Positions 43,219 through 54,142 of a stretch of DNA of 57,087 nucleotides are shown here, piece by piece. Under the pieces are notes generated by a model. The model was not told where the DNA came from and did no database searches. It saw only the letters and a list, made by a program, of their open reading frames with translations. Made by a program: the position numbers and the translations under genes. Source of the DNA: Hyphomicrobiales bacterium (GTDB lineage: Bacteria > Pseudomonadota > Alphaproteobacteria > Rhizobiales > HXMU1428-3); the NCBI GenBank assembly GCA_017640685.1, contig JAEPQF010000001.1, positions 17,015-74,101 on the forward strand, read 5' to 3'. Each line of letters opens with the position of its first letter. Positions within the stretch are counted from its first letter, which is position 1.

Positions 43219-44607
43219 TTATTTGGGGCCAATCATGTCTTCTGGGCGAACGATGGCATCAAATTCTTCCGATGTAACAAAGCCTAAATTCAAAGCTTCT
43301 TCTTTTAGTGTTGTTCCATTTTTATGAGCTGTTTTGGCTATTGTTGTGGCATTATCATAACCTATTTTAGGAGCCAGAGCTGTTACCAACATAAGCGACC
43401 GGTTCATCAATTGTTTGATTTGCTCTGTATTTGGTTTGATGCCGACTATGCAATTATCAGTGAATGAAATGGAGGCATCGCTGATAAGTTGAATTGATTG
43501 AAGTAAGTTATAAGCCATCACTGGTTTATATACATTCAGCTCAAAATGACCTTGGCTACCTGCAAAAGTGATTGTGGTGTGATTTCCCATGATTTGTGAG
43601 GCTACCATTGTAAGGGCTTCACATTGAGTTGGGTTGACTTTACCCGGCATGATAGATGAACCCGGCTCATTTTCAGGCAGGCTTAATTCACCAAGGCCAG
43701 AGCGCGGGCCTGAACCAAGAAGGCGAATGTCATTTGCTATTTTAAAGAGGCTTACTGCGATGGTATTTAAGGCGCCTGACATTTCTACAAAAGCATCATG
43801 AGCAGCGAGCGCTTCAAATTTATTAGGTGCTGTGATGAAATCTAGGCCAGTGATATTTGCTACATGACTAGCAAATTTAACGGCAAAATCAGGTTTTGCA
43901 TTGAGACCAGTTCCAACGGCTGTTCCGCCTTGAGCAAGGGCATACATTCTTGGAAGTGCATTTTCTACGCGTGCAATGCCATTTGCGATTTGTGCTGCAT
44001 AGCCAGAGAATTCCTGGCCTAAAGTTAGCGGTGTGGCATCTTGGCAGTGCGTGCGGCCAATTTTGATGATGTCGTTCCAACTATTAGCTTTTTCGTCCAA
44101 AGCTTTATGAATATGGTTCAACGCTGGGATTAGAGATTTATGGATTTCCTCTACAGCTGCGATGTGCATTGCAGTTGGAAATGTGTCGTTTGAGCTTTGT
44201 GAGCGGTTAACATGATCATTTGGGTGAACGGGTGTTTTGCTGCCAATCGTGCCACCTAGAATTTCAATGGCTCTGTTTGAAATAACCTCGTTGGCGTTCA
44301 TGTTTGATTGAGTGCCAGAGCCTGTTTGCCAAACTACAAGTGGGAAATGATCGTTTAATTTCCCATCAATAACATCATCAGCAGCTTTTGCTATTGCATC
44401 TGCTAATTCAGCTTCAAGATTATCTAAATCTTTGTTACTTAGGGCCGCTGATTTTTTTACAATGCCTAATGCTCTGATTAATGATTTTGGCATGGTTTCG
44501 ATGCCAATTTTAAAGTTACCAAGTGAGCGCTGTGTTTGGGCTCCCCAATATTTGTCACTTGGGACATCTAGGGCGCCGAAGCTATCTGTTTCTGAGCGAG
44601 TTGACAT
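43219..44607 (-). CDS. fumC: Class II fumarate hydratase
   Basis: [27 protein letters not shown]. Confidence 0.96.
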   Translation of the reverse strand: MSTRSETDSFGALDVPSDKYWGAQTQRSLGNFKIGIETMPKSLIRALGIVKKSAALSNKDLDNLEAELADAIAKAADDVIDGKLNDHFPLVVWQTGSGTQSNMNANEVISNRAIEILGGTIGSKTPVHPNDHVNRSQSSNDTFPTAMHIAAVEEIHKSLIPALNHIHKALDEKANSWNDIIKIGRTHCQDATPLTLGQEFSGYAAQIANGIARVENALPRMYALAQGGTAVGTGLNAKPDFAVKFASHVANITGLDFITAPNKFEALAAHDAFVEMSGALNTIAVSLFKIANDIRLLGSGPRSGLGELSLPENEPGSSIMPGKVNPTQCEALTMVASQIMGNHTTITFAGSQGHFELNVYKPVMAYNLLQSIQLISDASISFTDNCIVGIKPNTEQIKQLMNRSLMLVTALAPKIGYDNATTIAKTAHKNGTTLKEEALNLGFVTSEEFDAIVRPEDMIGPK

Positions 44608-44688
44608 TGAAATTTCTCCTTTTGATAGGACCTGAGTAAATGCTCTTGTTATTAATCTCCAAAATTGATTGAAACTGAATGTTTTGGC

Positions 44689-44820
44689 ATGTCTCTATAT
44701 GAAGAAAATTTTGACATGGCTTTGGGCGTTATTCACATGCAGTTGACCTCTCCATATTGTGCAATTGGCACTAAGGAGATGTTGTATAAAGGTTTTGTTG
44801 GAAATCACCCCATTGAATAG
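44689..44820 (+). CDS. Candidate small ORF (43 aa), unidentified
   Basis: [43 protein letters not shown] in the fumC-sspB gap; no clear SD. Confidence 0.25.
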   Translation: MSLYEENFDMALGVIHMQLTSPYCAIGTKEMLYKGFVGNHPIE

Positions 44821-45009
44821 AGGGAAATGATCAGAAAAGCCATAGGGATTTCGTGAAAATGAGTAAAAAAATTTATTTTTTTCTCATAACATTCATGAAA
44901 ACATATATTTTGGGGTAAAGATTGCTCAAAAAGAACTCTTATTTCAACAACAATGGCTTTTCACATTTTGTTGAAAATTAAGATTAGCTATTAAAAATTG
45001 ATTGAAAAT

Positions 45010-45717
45010 TTATTTGTTTTTGCGAAAGGCGTCGAGTGAAACAATCTCAGCGCTGTCATTTTCGGACAGGTCTGCTTGTTCTTTATCCTCTGTGCTTTCT
45101 TCATTTTCGATGGGAAAGTTGGGAATTTCTTCTTCTATGTTTATTTCAGTATCAACAGCGGTATTGGGTGAAAAATCAGGTTCAACTGATTGGCCAAATT
45201 GACTGACATCTTCCATCGGCATTTTATGAAACGGATTGTCGCCATTATCAGTTTGCATTTGCCAGTGTTCTTCAATGAAACCTGATTTATCTTCAACAGC
45301 TTCTGGTCTTTGGGTTTGATCGAATTGAAGACCATAAGGAACTGATGGGTCGAAAAACACTTTTACCGCGCTATATGGAATGACCAATAGTTCTGGAATG
45401 TTTGAGAATGAGAGACGCACTTCGAAGTAGTCATCTTCAACTTTTAAATCCCAATATTGATGTTGCAGCACAATTGTCATTTCTTTTGGGTATTGCGCTT
45501 TTATACGGTTAGAGATTTTAACGCCTGGGGCTGTTGTATGAAAAGAGATGTAAAAATGGTGCTCGCCAGGAAGCCCTTCTTCTTTCACTTGCTTTAGAAC
45601 AGAATGGACAACGGAACGAAGAGCTTCTTTTGCTAAGTTTTCGTAATTGATTGTTTGACCGTTCATGACCGGCAAGGCCTCTTTCTTTTGGTGACTAAAA
45701 CTATATTTATAATTCAA
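45010..45717 (-). CDS. sspB: SspB family ClpXP adaptor (alpha type)
   Basis: HHFYISFHTTAPGVKISNRIKAQYPKEMTIVLQHQYWDLKVEDDYFEVRLSFSNIPELLVIPYSAVKVFFDPSVPYGLQF. Confidence 0.9.
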   Translation of the reverse strand: MNYKYSFSHQKKEALPVMNGQTINYENLAKEALRSVVHSVLKQVKEEGLPGEHHFYISFHTTAPGVKISNRIKAQYPKEMTIVLQHQYWDLKVEDDYFEVRLSFSNIPELLVIPYSAVKVFFDPSVPYGLQFDQTQRPEAVEDKSGFIEEHWQMQTDNGDNPFHKMPMEDVSQFGQSVEPDFSPNTAVDTEINIEEEIPNFPIENEESTEDKEQADLSENDSAEIVSLDAFRKNK

Positions 45718-45768
45718 TTTAAACAGAAATAGAGCCCATTTGATAGATATTTATTCTGTTTAAAGAAT

Positions 45769-45796
45769 GGAGAGCTTCTGTTGCCCGGTGCTCTCC
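45769..45796 (-). terminator. Hairpin GGAGAGC...GCTCTCC at the 3' end of ssrA
   Basis: 7-bp stem on the minus strand followed by ATTCTTTAAA. Confidence 0.5.
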
Positions 45797-46180
45797 AAAC
45801 CGCGCCTAGTCAGGCTTAATTGACTAGGAGTTTTATTTCAGTGCACATCACCGCTTACTAAGCAGCTTGAGCAACTGGAGCATAGTTGTCGTTTGCAACT
45901 AATGTAATGGTCCGATACCGGTGGTACCATGCCGAGCGAAAGACCACCCTTTACACCCTCGTCGATCCTATTTCGCCCCCATCAAAAACAGGCTAGCCTG
46001 TTTGTAATTCGTTTTGTGCTTGCCTTTAGGTTTTTTGTTTGAACCCATTAATCTTAGGCTTGCACTTAAATTACTAGCGGCCTTGCCAGCTTTTGGTGGA
46101 GGCGCCGGGTACCGCCCCCGGGTCCGAATGGTTTATTACGATGACAGTTTATCGCCATAGCGGAAATTCTCCCGCAACCT
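45769..46180 (-). ncRNA. ssrA: Circularly permuted two-piece tmRNA; acceptor piece about 46180-46094, coding piece from 45980
   Basis: Tag rc(45861-45896)=ANDNYAPVAQAA then TAG; 5' end GGGGGCGAAAUAGGAUCGAC at 45980; 3' end ...GGCGCCUCCACCA at 46094; acceptor GGGGGC pairs with GCCUCC, giving G3-U wobble. Confidence 0.95.
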
Positions 46181-46386
46181 CAATATAGTGCAGCTCCATG
46201 GCAAAAAAAAGGGTTTGTTTGTCAAAAGGGTAACTGAATGGTTGAAATTATTTGGAAAACTGACAATTTTTCTCATTTCAAGCAATTTGCCCACTGAGTG
46301 AGCCTAACCTTTTGTTACCAGTAAGCTTGGGGATTGGGCGGGAAAAAGCCTAGACCTATTTGGAATTTTAAGCCAAAACAGAGGGC

Positions 46387-47193
46387 ATGAAACAATATCT
46401 TGATTTACTTGCGCTGGTTGCTAATGAGGGGACTACGCGTGATGATAGAACGAAAACAGGTACTCGCAGTGTATTTGGCCATCAGATGAGGTTTGACCTT
46501 TCTGAGGGGTTTCCTGTTTTAACGACGAAAAAATTACATTTAAAGTCGATCATTCATGAATTGCTTTGGTTTTTAAAGGGAGAGACGAATATCTCTTACC
46601 TTAAAGAGCATGGTGTTTCAATTTGGGATGAATGGGCTGATGAAAATGGTGACCTTGGCCCTGTTTATGGCTCGCAATGGCGATCTTGGCCAGCGCCTAG
46701 TCAAGAAGATCCTAATCGCACAATCGATCAAATTGAACAGTTGGTGACTTCTTTAAAGACCAATCCTAATTCACGACGTCATATTGTTAGTGCCTGGAAC
46801 CCAGCTGAGGTTGACAATATGGCATTGCCGCCGTGCCATTGTTTGTTTCAATTTTATGTGGCGGATGGGAAGTTGTCTTGCCAGCTTTATCAAAGGTCTG
46901 CCGATGTTTTCTTAGGTGTTCCTTTTAATATTGCGTCTTATTCCTTGCTCACCATGATGTTGGCTCAAGTCGTTGGTTTAAAGCCGGGTGATTTTGTGCA
47001 TACTTTAGGTGACGCTCATCTATATCTTAATCATATTGAGCAAACAGAATTGCAACTTACTCGGACGCCCAAAACACTTCCGGTTATGAAGATTAATCCA
47101 GAGGTGAAAGATCTTTTTGAGTTTAAATATGAAGATTTTGAACTTGTCGGTTATGAAGCAGATCCGACGATTAAGGCACCGATTGCTGTTTAA
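46387..47193 (+). CDS. thyA: Thymidylate synthase
   Basis: [41 protein letters not shown]. Confidence 0.97.
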   Translation: MKQYLDLLALVANEGTTRDDRTKTGTRSVFGHQMRFDLSEGFPVLTTKKLHLKSIIHELLWFLKGETNISYLKEHGVSIWDEWADENGDLGPVYGSQWRSWPAPSQEDPNRTIDQIEQLVTSLKTNPNSRRHIVSAWNPAEVDNMALPPCHCLFQFYVADGKLSCQLYQRSADVFLGVPFNIASYSLLTMMLAQVVGLKPGDFVHTLGDAHLYLNHIEQTELQLTRTPKTLPVMKINPEVKDLFEFKYEDFELVGYEADPTIKAPIAV

Positions 47194-47284
47194 TTTGGTG
47201 TTTTAATCTTGGCGTTGTTTTGGGCGGTGCTTTGATTGTTTTCTTAACGATGTTTATTCAGAATTATTAAAAAGGGTAAGGGCA

Positions 47285-47791
47285 ATGGATGTTTCATTTG
47301 TTGTAGCTGTTGCGGAAAATGGCATTATTGGAAACAATAATGAATTGCCTTGGCGCCTTCCCTCTGATCTCAAACGATTTCGCAAACTTACCATGGGGAA
47401 ACCAATTGTGATGGGAAGAAAGACATTTCTTTCCATTGGAAAGCCTCTTGATGGGCGGGCGAATATTATATTGTCGCGGGATAAGAGTTTTTCAGCGGAA
47501 GGTGCTTTTGTTGTTGATAGTGTTGAAGCAGCTTTAGAGCTAGGGCAGGAAAAAGCCGAATTGTCAGGCGCTGATGAAATCATGATTATTGGTGGTGCTG
47601 AAATTTATGCTGCCTTTATGCCTCATGTTACTCGCTTATATTATACTCTGGTTCACGCAGAGCCTTTAGGAGATGCATCGTTTCCTTTAAATGATTTTTC
47701 AAACTGGAAGGAAATTAGCCGTGAACTGGTTAAAGCTGGCCCTAAAGATAGTGCTGACTTTAGTAATATTCTTTATGAGAAACTTTCTTAA
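47285..47791 (+). CDS. folA: Dihydrofolate reductase
   Basis: AVAENGIIGNNNELPWRLPSDLKRFRKLTMGKPIVMGRKTF. Confidence 0.95.
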   Translation: MDVSFVVAVAENGIIGNNNELPWRLPSDLKRFRKLTMGKPIVMGRKTFLSIGKPLDGRANIILSRDKSFSAEGAFVVDSVEAALELGQEKAELSGADEIMIIGGAEIYAAFMPHVTRLYYTLVHAEPLGDASFPLNDFSNWKEISRELVKAGPKDSADFSNILYEKLS

Positions 47792-48011
47792 AAACTCTCC
47801 CGTTAATCACAAAAACTCCCAAAAACCTCTTTTTGAGCAGTAAAACTGGACTAAAGTTCTGGTTTTATGTGTGTTTTATTGCGTTTCATGGTTGATCATC
47901 TGTTAACGAATTAAGTTTATCCTTTCGGTAGTATTTAACCTGCTTTCAGTTTTGAACTGGGGTGGAAAGAAAAGATACAGTTTAATTTTATTGCAATTCA
48001 GGGGTGGATTA

Positions 48012-49484
48012 ATGGGTGTGCAATTATTAGTGGATGAAGCTGTTGGTTTAGATGTTTCGGATGAGACAACGCATGGCCAAAATGGGCCAAAAGATGCGGC
48101 TAAGTTAGAGGCAGTTAAACAAGCCTTTGACGTGTTAAGTACGAGAGTTAGTCATTTAGGTTTGGATATTGCCGAAGCTTCAGGAACAATTGAGGGGATT
48201 GCAGACCGCTCATGTGCTGATAAAGAAGAATTTTTGAGTTTTATTGAAAAGATTAGAGAATTGCGTGCGGTTAATGATGAAATCGCAAAAGAAATCCAGC
48301 ATTCAAGTGAAATTGCTCGTGGTGCTAACCATGAGATGATGGCATCTCAAGATACGGTTTCTACAACAGTTGATAAAATTTCCGGTCTTGTTGGTTCTGT
48401 TGAGAAAATTCAATCTGCGATGACAACTATGAGTTCGTCGCTTGAGAGTGTTGGAAATATTGCAGGTGTAATTAACGGTATTGCTAAACAAACGAATTTG
48501 CTAGCGCTGAATGCGACGATTGAAGCAGCGCGTGCTGGTGAGGCTGGTAAAGGTTTTAGTGTTGTAGCGAGTGAAGTGAAAGCGTTGGCAGGTTCAACCT
48601 CTCAAGCAACAGCTGAAATTGAAGAAACACTAGAAGAAATAAAAAATGGTTTCTCGCAACTTAGCCAGCAAAGTGATGATGCAACATCAACTGCAAGTGA
48701 AGTTGAAAAACAAGCTGCTATGTTTACCGAGCTTCTCAATGGCTCTTCTCAATCTCTCTCTGAAGTGGATGATGCGACAGATCAAATCTCGATGCGTATG
48801 TCGAGTGTGATTGATATTTGCAGTGGTATTCTTTCTTCCGGTGATGTGGTTTCAGCTAATGTTGATCAAGCAAATGAAGCGTTGCATGCTGTTTCTAAGA
48901 AAATGAGCCAGGTTTGTGACTCAGGTGACGAACTTGTTGTGATTGCGGCGTCACACGATGCAGCTATTTCAGATACTGACATCATTAATTACACAAAAGA
49001 TGGTGCGAAGGAAATTTCTCAAATTTTTGAAGCTGCTATTCAAAGTGGGCGAATTCAAGTTTCGGATTTGTTTGATCGTAACTATCAAGAAATGCCGGGA
49101 ACTAACCCTGTACAGTATTTGACAAAATTTACTGAGTTTACGGATGAAGTTTTGACGCCTTTGCAAGAGCGTTTACTAACAAAAAATGATCATATTGCAT
49201 TTTGTGCAGCAGTTGATGATAAAGCTTATTTGCCAACGCATAATAAGAAGTTCTCTCAACCTCAAGGGGATGACCCGGTTTGGAATGCAGCGAATTCACG
49301 TAATCGTCGGATATTTGATGATAAAACGGGTAGCCGATCAGGCGCGAATACGAAAGATGTTCTGTTGCAGACTTATTTACGTGATATGGGCGGCGGGAAT
49401 TTCGTCGTGATGAAGGATTGCTCGGCGCCAATTTGGGTGCAAGGGAAGCATTGGGGTGGGTTTAGAGTTGGTTACAAACCTTAG
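48012..49484 (+). CDS. Soluble methyl-accepting chemotaxis-like protein, signalling domain N-terminal, extra C-terminal domain
   Basis: [45 protein letters not shown] hairpin tip; no TM; C-terminal [38 protein letters not shown] 48012 preceded by AGGGGTGGA. Confidence 0.88.
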   Translation: MGVQLLVDEAVGLDVSDETTHGQNGPKDAAKLEAVKQAFDVLSTRVSHLGLDIAEASGTIEGIADRSCADKEEFLSFIEKIRELRAVNDEIAKEIQHSSEIARGANHEMMASQDTVSTTVDKISGLVGSVEKIQSAMTTMSSSLESVGNIAGVINGIAKQTNLLALNATIEAARAGEAGKGFSVVASEVKALAGSTSQATAEIEETLEEIKNGFSQLSQQSDDATSTASEVEKQAAMFTELLNGSSQSLSEVDDATDQISMRMSSVIDICSGILSSGDVVSANVDQANEALHAVSKKMSQVCDSGDELVVIAASHDAAISDTDIINYTKDGAKEISQIFEAAIQSGRIQVSDLFDRNYQEMPGTNPVQYLTKFTEFTDEVLTPLQERLLTKNDHIAFCAAVDDKAYLPTHNKKFSQPQGDDPVWNAANSRNRRIFDDKTGSRSGANTKDVLLQTYLRDMGGGNFVVMKDCSAPIWVQGKHWGGFRVGYKP

Positions 49485-49557
49485 AATTATTATCTTTTAT
49501 GATCTGATTTCGTTATCAGAAGTTTAAACTTCACTATCAAACTTATTTATATTTTTT

Positions 49558-49590
49558 AAGCGAAGCTTTTACTAAGGCTTCGCTTTTTTT
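49558..49590 (+). terminator. Terminator AAGCGAAGC...GCTTCGCTT plus T-run
   Basis: 9-bp stem followed by TTTTT. Confidence 0.85.
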
Positions 49591-49760
49591 GTTAATCGAT
49601 TGTTTCTCCTGTTAAAATTTACTTTTCTCTCATTCTGTTCTCATTTCATTTTTATTTTTATAGATTTCATCGGGCTGGTCGTTCCTGAAATGGAAGGTAA
49701 TTTTTGGTTAAGACCTTGTCATTAGCCTTTTTATTGCTTGATCTTTAGGGGGATAATCAG

Positions 49761-51218
49761 ATGTCTGAGATTTTAAAAAAGAGTGATGTAACCTCTATTA
49801 ATGAGGGTGCGAATTCTTGCTTTGTTGAGGATGATCGCTCTGATGTGATGGAAAGCCTTAACCAAATAGGTGAAAATTTAAGCCGGGTTGGGCTTGACGT
49901 TGCGGTTTCTGCTGACGTTGTTCAAGAGATTGCGGCGACGGCAAAAAAGGATGTTCAGCAATTTTCTGTTTTTGTTGAGCAAATTTCTGACCTCAAACAC
50001 ACGACAACAGAAATTTCAGATAATATTTCAAAAGCAAAATCAGTAACCCATGATGCGAGCCAAGAGATAACTGCTTCACAGAGTACGGTTGTTTCAACGA
50101 ACGAGGAAATTTCAAACTTAATTGAAGCGGTACGAGAAAGTGAAGCGCGTTTGGTCAAGTTAAATGAAGCCCTTGAAAGTGTTGGTAGCATTACAAATGT
50201 TATTAATGGGATTGCGAAACAGACGAATTTACTTGCTCTTAACGCAACGATTGAAGCGGCGCGCGCTGGGGAAGCGGGTAAAGGGTTTAGTGTCGTTGCG
50301 AATGAGGTTAAGGCGCTTGCCTCTTCTACTTCAGAAGCCACCATGCAAATTGAAGAAACACTTGGAGAAATCAAAACAGGTTTTGATTTGTTAAATGTGA
50401 CAAGTGAAAACACTTCAAAAACAGCGTTAAAGGTACAAAATTGCTCAGGCACATTTAGTGACATTCTTAGCAAGGTTTCTGAGGCTATGGAAACAATCGA
50501 TTTAACAACGGGTGTTATCGACCAACAAATGACGACAGTGAATTCAACGTGTCATGATTTTTCTGAGAATTCGACGGAAATGGCTTTGAATATGCAGAAT
50601 TCGAGTGAGAAATTAAACGATGTTTCTCAATCTATGCGGCATGTGGCTGATGAAAGTGACAAGCTTGTTTTGCTTTCTGTTATGAACGGAACCAATAAGG
50701 ATGAAGCGGCTATTATTCACAAAGCAACTATGGCTGCTGAACGTGTGGCAGTGCTCTTTGAAGACGCTGTTTCTTTAAATGAACTAACTGAAGAAGATTT
50801 GTTTGACCGAGAGCATGAACTTGTTCCAAATACTGATCCTCAGCAGTTTATTGCAAAATTTACTGATTTTAGTGATCAGAAAATTTCTCCATTGATTGAG
50901 GAAATTGTGTCAAGTGATGAGCGAATAGCTTGGTGCGCAGCAACAGATAACACTGCTTATATTGCAACTAATATTAAGAAAGTTTCGCAACCTCAAGGGG
51001 ATGACCCCATTTGGAATATGGCAAATTGTCGTAATCATCGTTATTTTAGTGATTTTACTGGAATACGGGTTGCTAAGAACCAAGAACCTTTATTGTTGCA
51101 AACCTATCAAAGAGACATGGGGGGTGGGGTTTTTGTCCCCATGAAAGATATTAGCTCGCCTATTTTTGTGAATGGACGTCATTGGGGTGGGTTTCGAATA
51201 GGTTATACCCCTGATTAA
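49761..51218 (+). CDS. Second soluble methyl-accepting chemotaxis-like protein, paralog of preceding
   Basis: [45 protein letters not shown]; same C-terminal domain [35 protein letters not shown]. Confidence 0.88.
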   Translation: MSEILKKSDVTSINEGANSCFVEDDRSDVMESLNQIGENLSRVGLDVAVSADVVQEIAATAKKDVQQFSVFVEQISDLKHTTTEISDNISKAKSVTHDASQEITASQSTVVSTNEEISNLIEAVRESEARLVKLNEALESVGSITNVINGIAKQTNLLALNATIEAARAGEAGKGFSVVANEVKALASSTSEATMQIEETLGEIKTGFDLLNVTSENTSKTALKVQNCSGTFSDILSKVSEAMETIDLTTGVIDQQMTTVNSTCHDFSENSTEMALNMQNSSEKLNDVSQSMRHVADESDKLVLLSVMNGTNKDEAAIIHKATMAAERVAVLFEDAVSLNELTEEDLFDREHELVPNTDPQQFIAKFTDFSDQKISPLIEEIVSSDERIAWCAATDNTAYIATNIKKVSQPQGDDPIWNMANCRNHRYFSDFTGIRVAKNQEPLLLQTYQRDMGGGVFVPMKDISSPIFVNGRHWGGFRIGYTPD

Positions 51219-51588
51219 GCCCCTAAATTAATTAGTGAAGAAATTTGTTTCTTTTAAATTAATTTTTCCTGAATTCTTGTGTTAACTGACTTCAAATTCT
51301 TATTTGTGTTTTCTTTTTCTCCGCCCATTGCATTCACTTCATTCGACTTTTATAACATTAAGCTAAGAAAATTACCTTTTGAGGGGAAAGATTGACGTTT
51401 TCTCCTCATAAAGCTGCTTTTTTGGGGTTTAAATCTTTAAGTTTCTTCCTAAATTAGTGCATATGGATAATTTTTGGCAAAAAATGAAATTGTTTGTTTT
51501 TTTGCCGTTATGTTTTCTTTAATGTTTGGCGCTTTAATTTGAGCGTTCAAACTTTATGATCTTGTCAATAACATTGTAGGAAATAAGC

Positions 51589-52716
51589 ATGCCTTGGAGT
51601 GGTCAGAACGGCAATAATGGTGGTCGAAATGGTGGTGGTGATGGACCGTGGGGGCCTCGCAATCGAGGTGGCGGTAACCAGCAACCGGATATAGAAGAGC
51701 TTTTTAAAAAGAGCCAAGATCGCTTAAAACGCGCCATACCAGGTGGTGGCAATGGTAAATCTGGTGGTCCGAGTGGTCCAATATTTTTCCTATTTATTGC
51801 TGGTTTGGCCGCTATTGTTGGCTGGCTTGCTTTCACAGTAAAGGTAAATCCTGACCAAGTTGGCATTGTTACGCAATTTGGCAAATATAACCGTACTTTG
51901 ACTGAAGGTTTGCATCTTCGTTTTCCAAGCCCGGTTGAGCAAATTTATTTAATTCGTCCTAATTTTGCGCAAAAGATTAATATTGGTGGAACGCGTGATT
52001 TCACTTCTGGCCGTGGGTTTGGCAACAATACGTCGTCTGATCGTAATGCAAGCATGATGCTCACCGGTGATAATAATATTGTTGATGTGCAATTTACCAT
52101 TCAGTGGAACATTAAGGACGCCAAGAAGTTTCTTTTTAATGTTGAGCGCCCAGCTAAAACAGTTCGTGAAGTGGCTGAAAGCGCTATGCGTGAAGTGGTT
52201 GGGCAGAAAACACTCAATGAAGTTTTAAACAAGAACTTTGATCAGAACCAAGATCAGGTTCAAACTTCTATGCAGCGAACTTTAGATGAATATGATTCAG
52301 GTATTAATGTTCGTGAGGTTGTTATTGGCAAGCCTGACGTGCCAAATGAAGTTATTAAAGCTGTGAACGATGTGGAAGCGGCGAAACAAGATAAAGAACG
52401 CCTCATACAAGAAGCCAGAGCCTATATTAATAAGGTCGTGCCTGAGGCACGTGGTGCTGCATCTCGTATTACGCAAAAGGCTGAGGCTTATAAAGCGCGT
52501 GTTGTAGCGGAAGCTCAAGGTGAGGCTGAGCGTTTTAAATCAATTTACTCAGAATATAAGAAAGCTCCTGAGGTGACGAGAGAACGGCTTTATATTGAGA
52601 TGATGGAGCGGGTTTTCTCTGGCACGGATAAGATTATTCTTGATAATGATGGCAAGTCTGGTGGTGTTGTGCCCTACCTTCCATTGAATGAATTAAATAA
52701 GAAACCAGCAAGATAG
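51589..52716 (+). CDS. hflK: FtsH protease modulator HflK
   Basis: Gly-rich N-terminus, single TM, SPFH domain NPDQVGIVTQFGKYNRTLTEGLHLRFPSPVEQ. Confidence 0.95.
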   Translation: MPWSGQNGNNGGRNGGGDGPWGPRNRGGGNQQPDIEELFKKSQDRLKRAIPGGGNGKSGGPSGPIFFLFIAGLAAIVGWLAFTVKVNPDQVGIVTQFGKYNRTLTEGLHLRFPSPVEQIYLIRPNFAQKINIGGTRDFTSGRGFGNNTSSDRNASMMLTGDNNIVDVQFTIQWNIKDAKKFLFNVERPAKTVREVAESAMREVVGQKTLNEVLNKNFDQNQDQVQTSMQRTLDEYDSGINVREVVIGKPDVPNEVIKAVNDVEAAKQDKERLIQEARAYINKVVPEARGAASRITQKAEAYKARVVAEAQGEAERFKSIYSEYKKAPEVTRERLYIEMMERVFSGTDKIILDNDGKSGGVVPYLPLNELNKKPAR

Positions 52717-52727
52717 GGAGAGATCTA

Positions 52728-53594
52728 ATGCGTGCATTTTTTAGCTTTTTGGTAGTTCTTGGCATTGCAGCCGTGGTTCTTGCCTATTTTTCATTATTTA
52801 CCGTTCATCAAACGCAAAGAGCCATGGTTTTGCAACTTGGTTCTGTTCAGAAAGAAATTTCAGAGCCTGGGCTTCATTTTAAAATTCCTTTTGTCCAAAA
52901 TGTTGTTTATTTTGACAAGAAGCTTTTGGAAGTTGATGTGCCATCTCGTGAAATTCTAATTGCTGGTAAAAAACGGATTATTATTGACGCGTTTGCTCGA
53001 TATAAAATTACTCAACCGTTGGAATTTTATAAAAATATTGGGTCTCGTTTGCAGTTTGACAGTCGCTTGTTTGACTTTGTGAACGCCTCTTTCCGTCAGG
53101 TTCTCTCGGGTGCAAGTCTTGATGATATTGTTCGCGATAAACGTAAAGAACTGATGGTTGAGGTGACGAAGATCGTGAAGCAGAAAGTTCAACCCTTTGG
53201 TGTTGAGGTTGTTGATGTTCGTCTTAAACGAGCTGATTTGCCACAACAGTTGGAACAAAATGTTTACACTCGTATGAAGCGGGAACGCCAACAGGAAGCG
53301 GCGACTTATCGTGCGGAAGGTGAAGAAGAGTCGATTAAAATTCGTGCTGAAGCTGACCGTACTGTGATTGAGCTGAAAGCTGAAGCGACGAGAAAATCTG
53401 AGATTATTCGTGGTGAAGGTGATGCGGAACGCAACAGCGTTTTTGCTGATGCCTTTAACAGAGACCCGAAATTCTTCGCTTTTTATCGCTCTATGCAAGC
53501 TTATGAGAAAGGCCTTGCTTCAGGTGATACACGGCTTGTGATTACTCCTAAATCAGAATTCTTCAGATTTTTTAACAAGCCGAGTGGTGAATAA
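52728..53594 (+). CDS. hflC: FtsH protease modulator HflC
   Basis: SPFH domain, RMKRERQQEAATYRAEGEEES, follows hflK. Confidence 0.95.
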   Translation: MRAFFSFLVVLGIAAVVLAYFSLFTVHQTQRAMVLQLGSVQKEISEPGLHFKIPFVQNVVYFDKKLLEVDVPSREILIAGKKRIIIDAFARYKITQPLEFYKNIGSRLQFDSRLFDFVNASFRQVLSGASLDDIVRDKRKELMVEVTKIVKQKVQPFGVEVVDVRLKRADLPQQLEQNVYTRMKRERQQEAATYRAEGEEESIKIRAEADRTVIELKAEATRKSEIIRGEGDAERNSVFADAFNRDPKFFAFYRSMQAYEKGLASGDTRLVITPKSEFFRFFNKPSGE

Positions 53595-53608
53595 GGAGAC
53601 TTGGTTAT

Positions 53609-53806
53609 TTGATGTTTGATTTTTTAATGGGAATTGGTTTTGCCTTTGTTATTGAAGGGCTTATTTGGGGCCTTTTCCCGCGTCAAATCACCAAAGTTGT
53701 TACCGAACTCATTAAAATGGATACTATGGCCCTGCGTTATTTTGGCGTGGGGTCTTTAGCGCTTGGTGTGGGGATTATTTGGTTTGTACAGCAAATAAGG
53801 GTTTAA
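53609..53806 (+). CDS. DUF2065 small membrane protein
   Basis: 65 aa, two TM, between hflC and degP. Confidence 0.82.
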   Translation: MMFDFLMGIGFAFVIEGLIWGLFPRQITKVVTELIKMDTMALRYFGVGSLALGVGIIWFVQQIRV

Positions 53807-54142
53807 ACTCTTTGTGAGCTTTGTTTTTAATTGCTTGTTTTGCCTTAAAATACCCTCACTATATAGATTATAAAGGTTTCGATAATTATAGGACTTTGAT
53901 CTGGTATCTTTGTTTTTGAAGCTTATATATTATGATGTTAAAGCGGATTTATTATAAGCTCTGGTAACAGTGTTTAAAGACTTTCGAATTTTGAGTTTCA
54001 AACATTTGGGTGTAAATTAAAAAAGCACTCACTTTTACTTTAAGTGGCTTTTAAGAGGTTAGTTAAAGTTTTTCATGATGGAAGCCAATGTGATCATGTA
54101 ACTTTGGTATTTTTTCATCCGGTTCTTTCAGGGAGAAATGCG

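Noticed and set aside
49955-50473. 172-aa antisense ORF inside second chemoreceptor gene
   Set aside because: Complement of a repetitive coiled-coil coding region; low-complexity Ser/Val/Leu composition.
52956-53498. 180-aa antisense ORF inside hflC
   Set aside because: Antisense to a confidently coding gene; typical spurious complement frame.
53815-53875. Possible sigma-32 promoter upstream of degP (CTTG ... CTATAT)
   Set aside because: Spacing between the elements is about 21 nt, longer than the expected range; too weak to claim.
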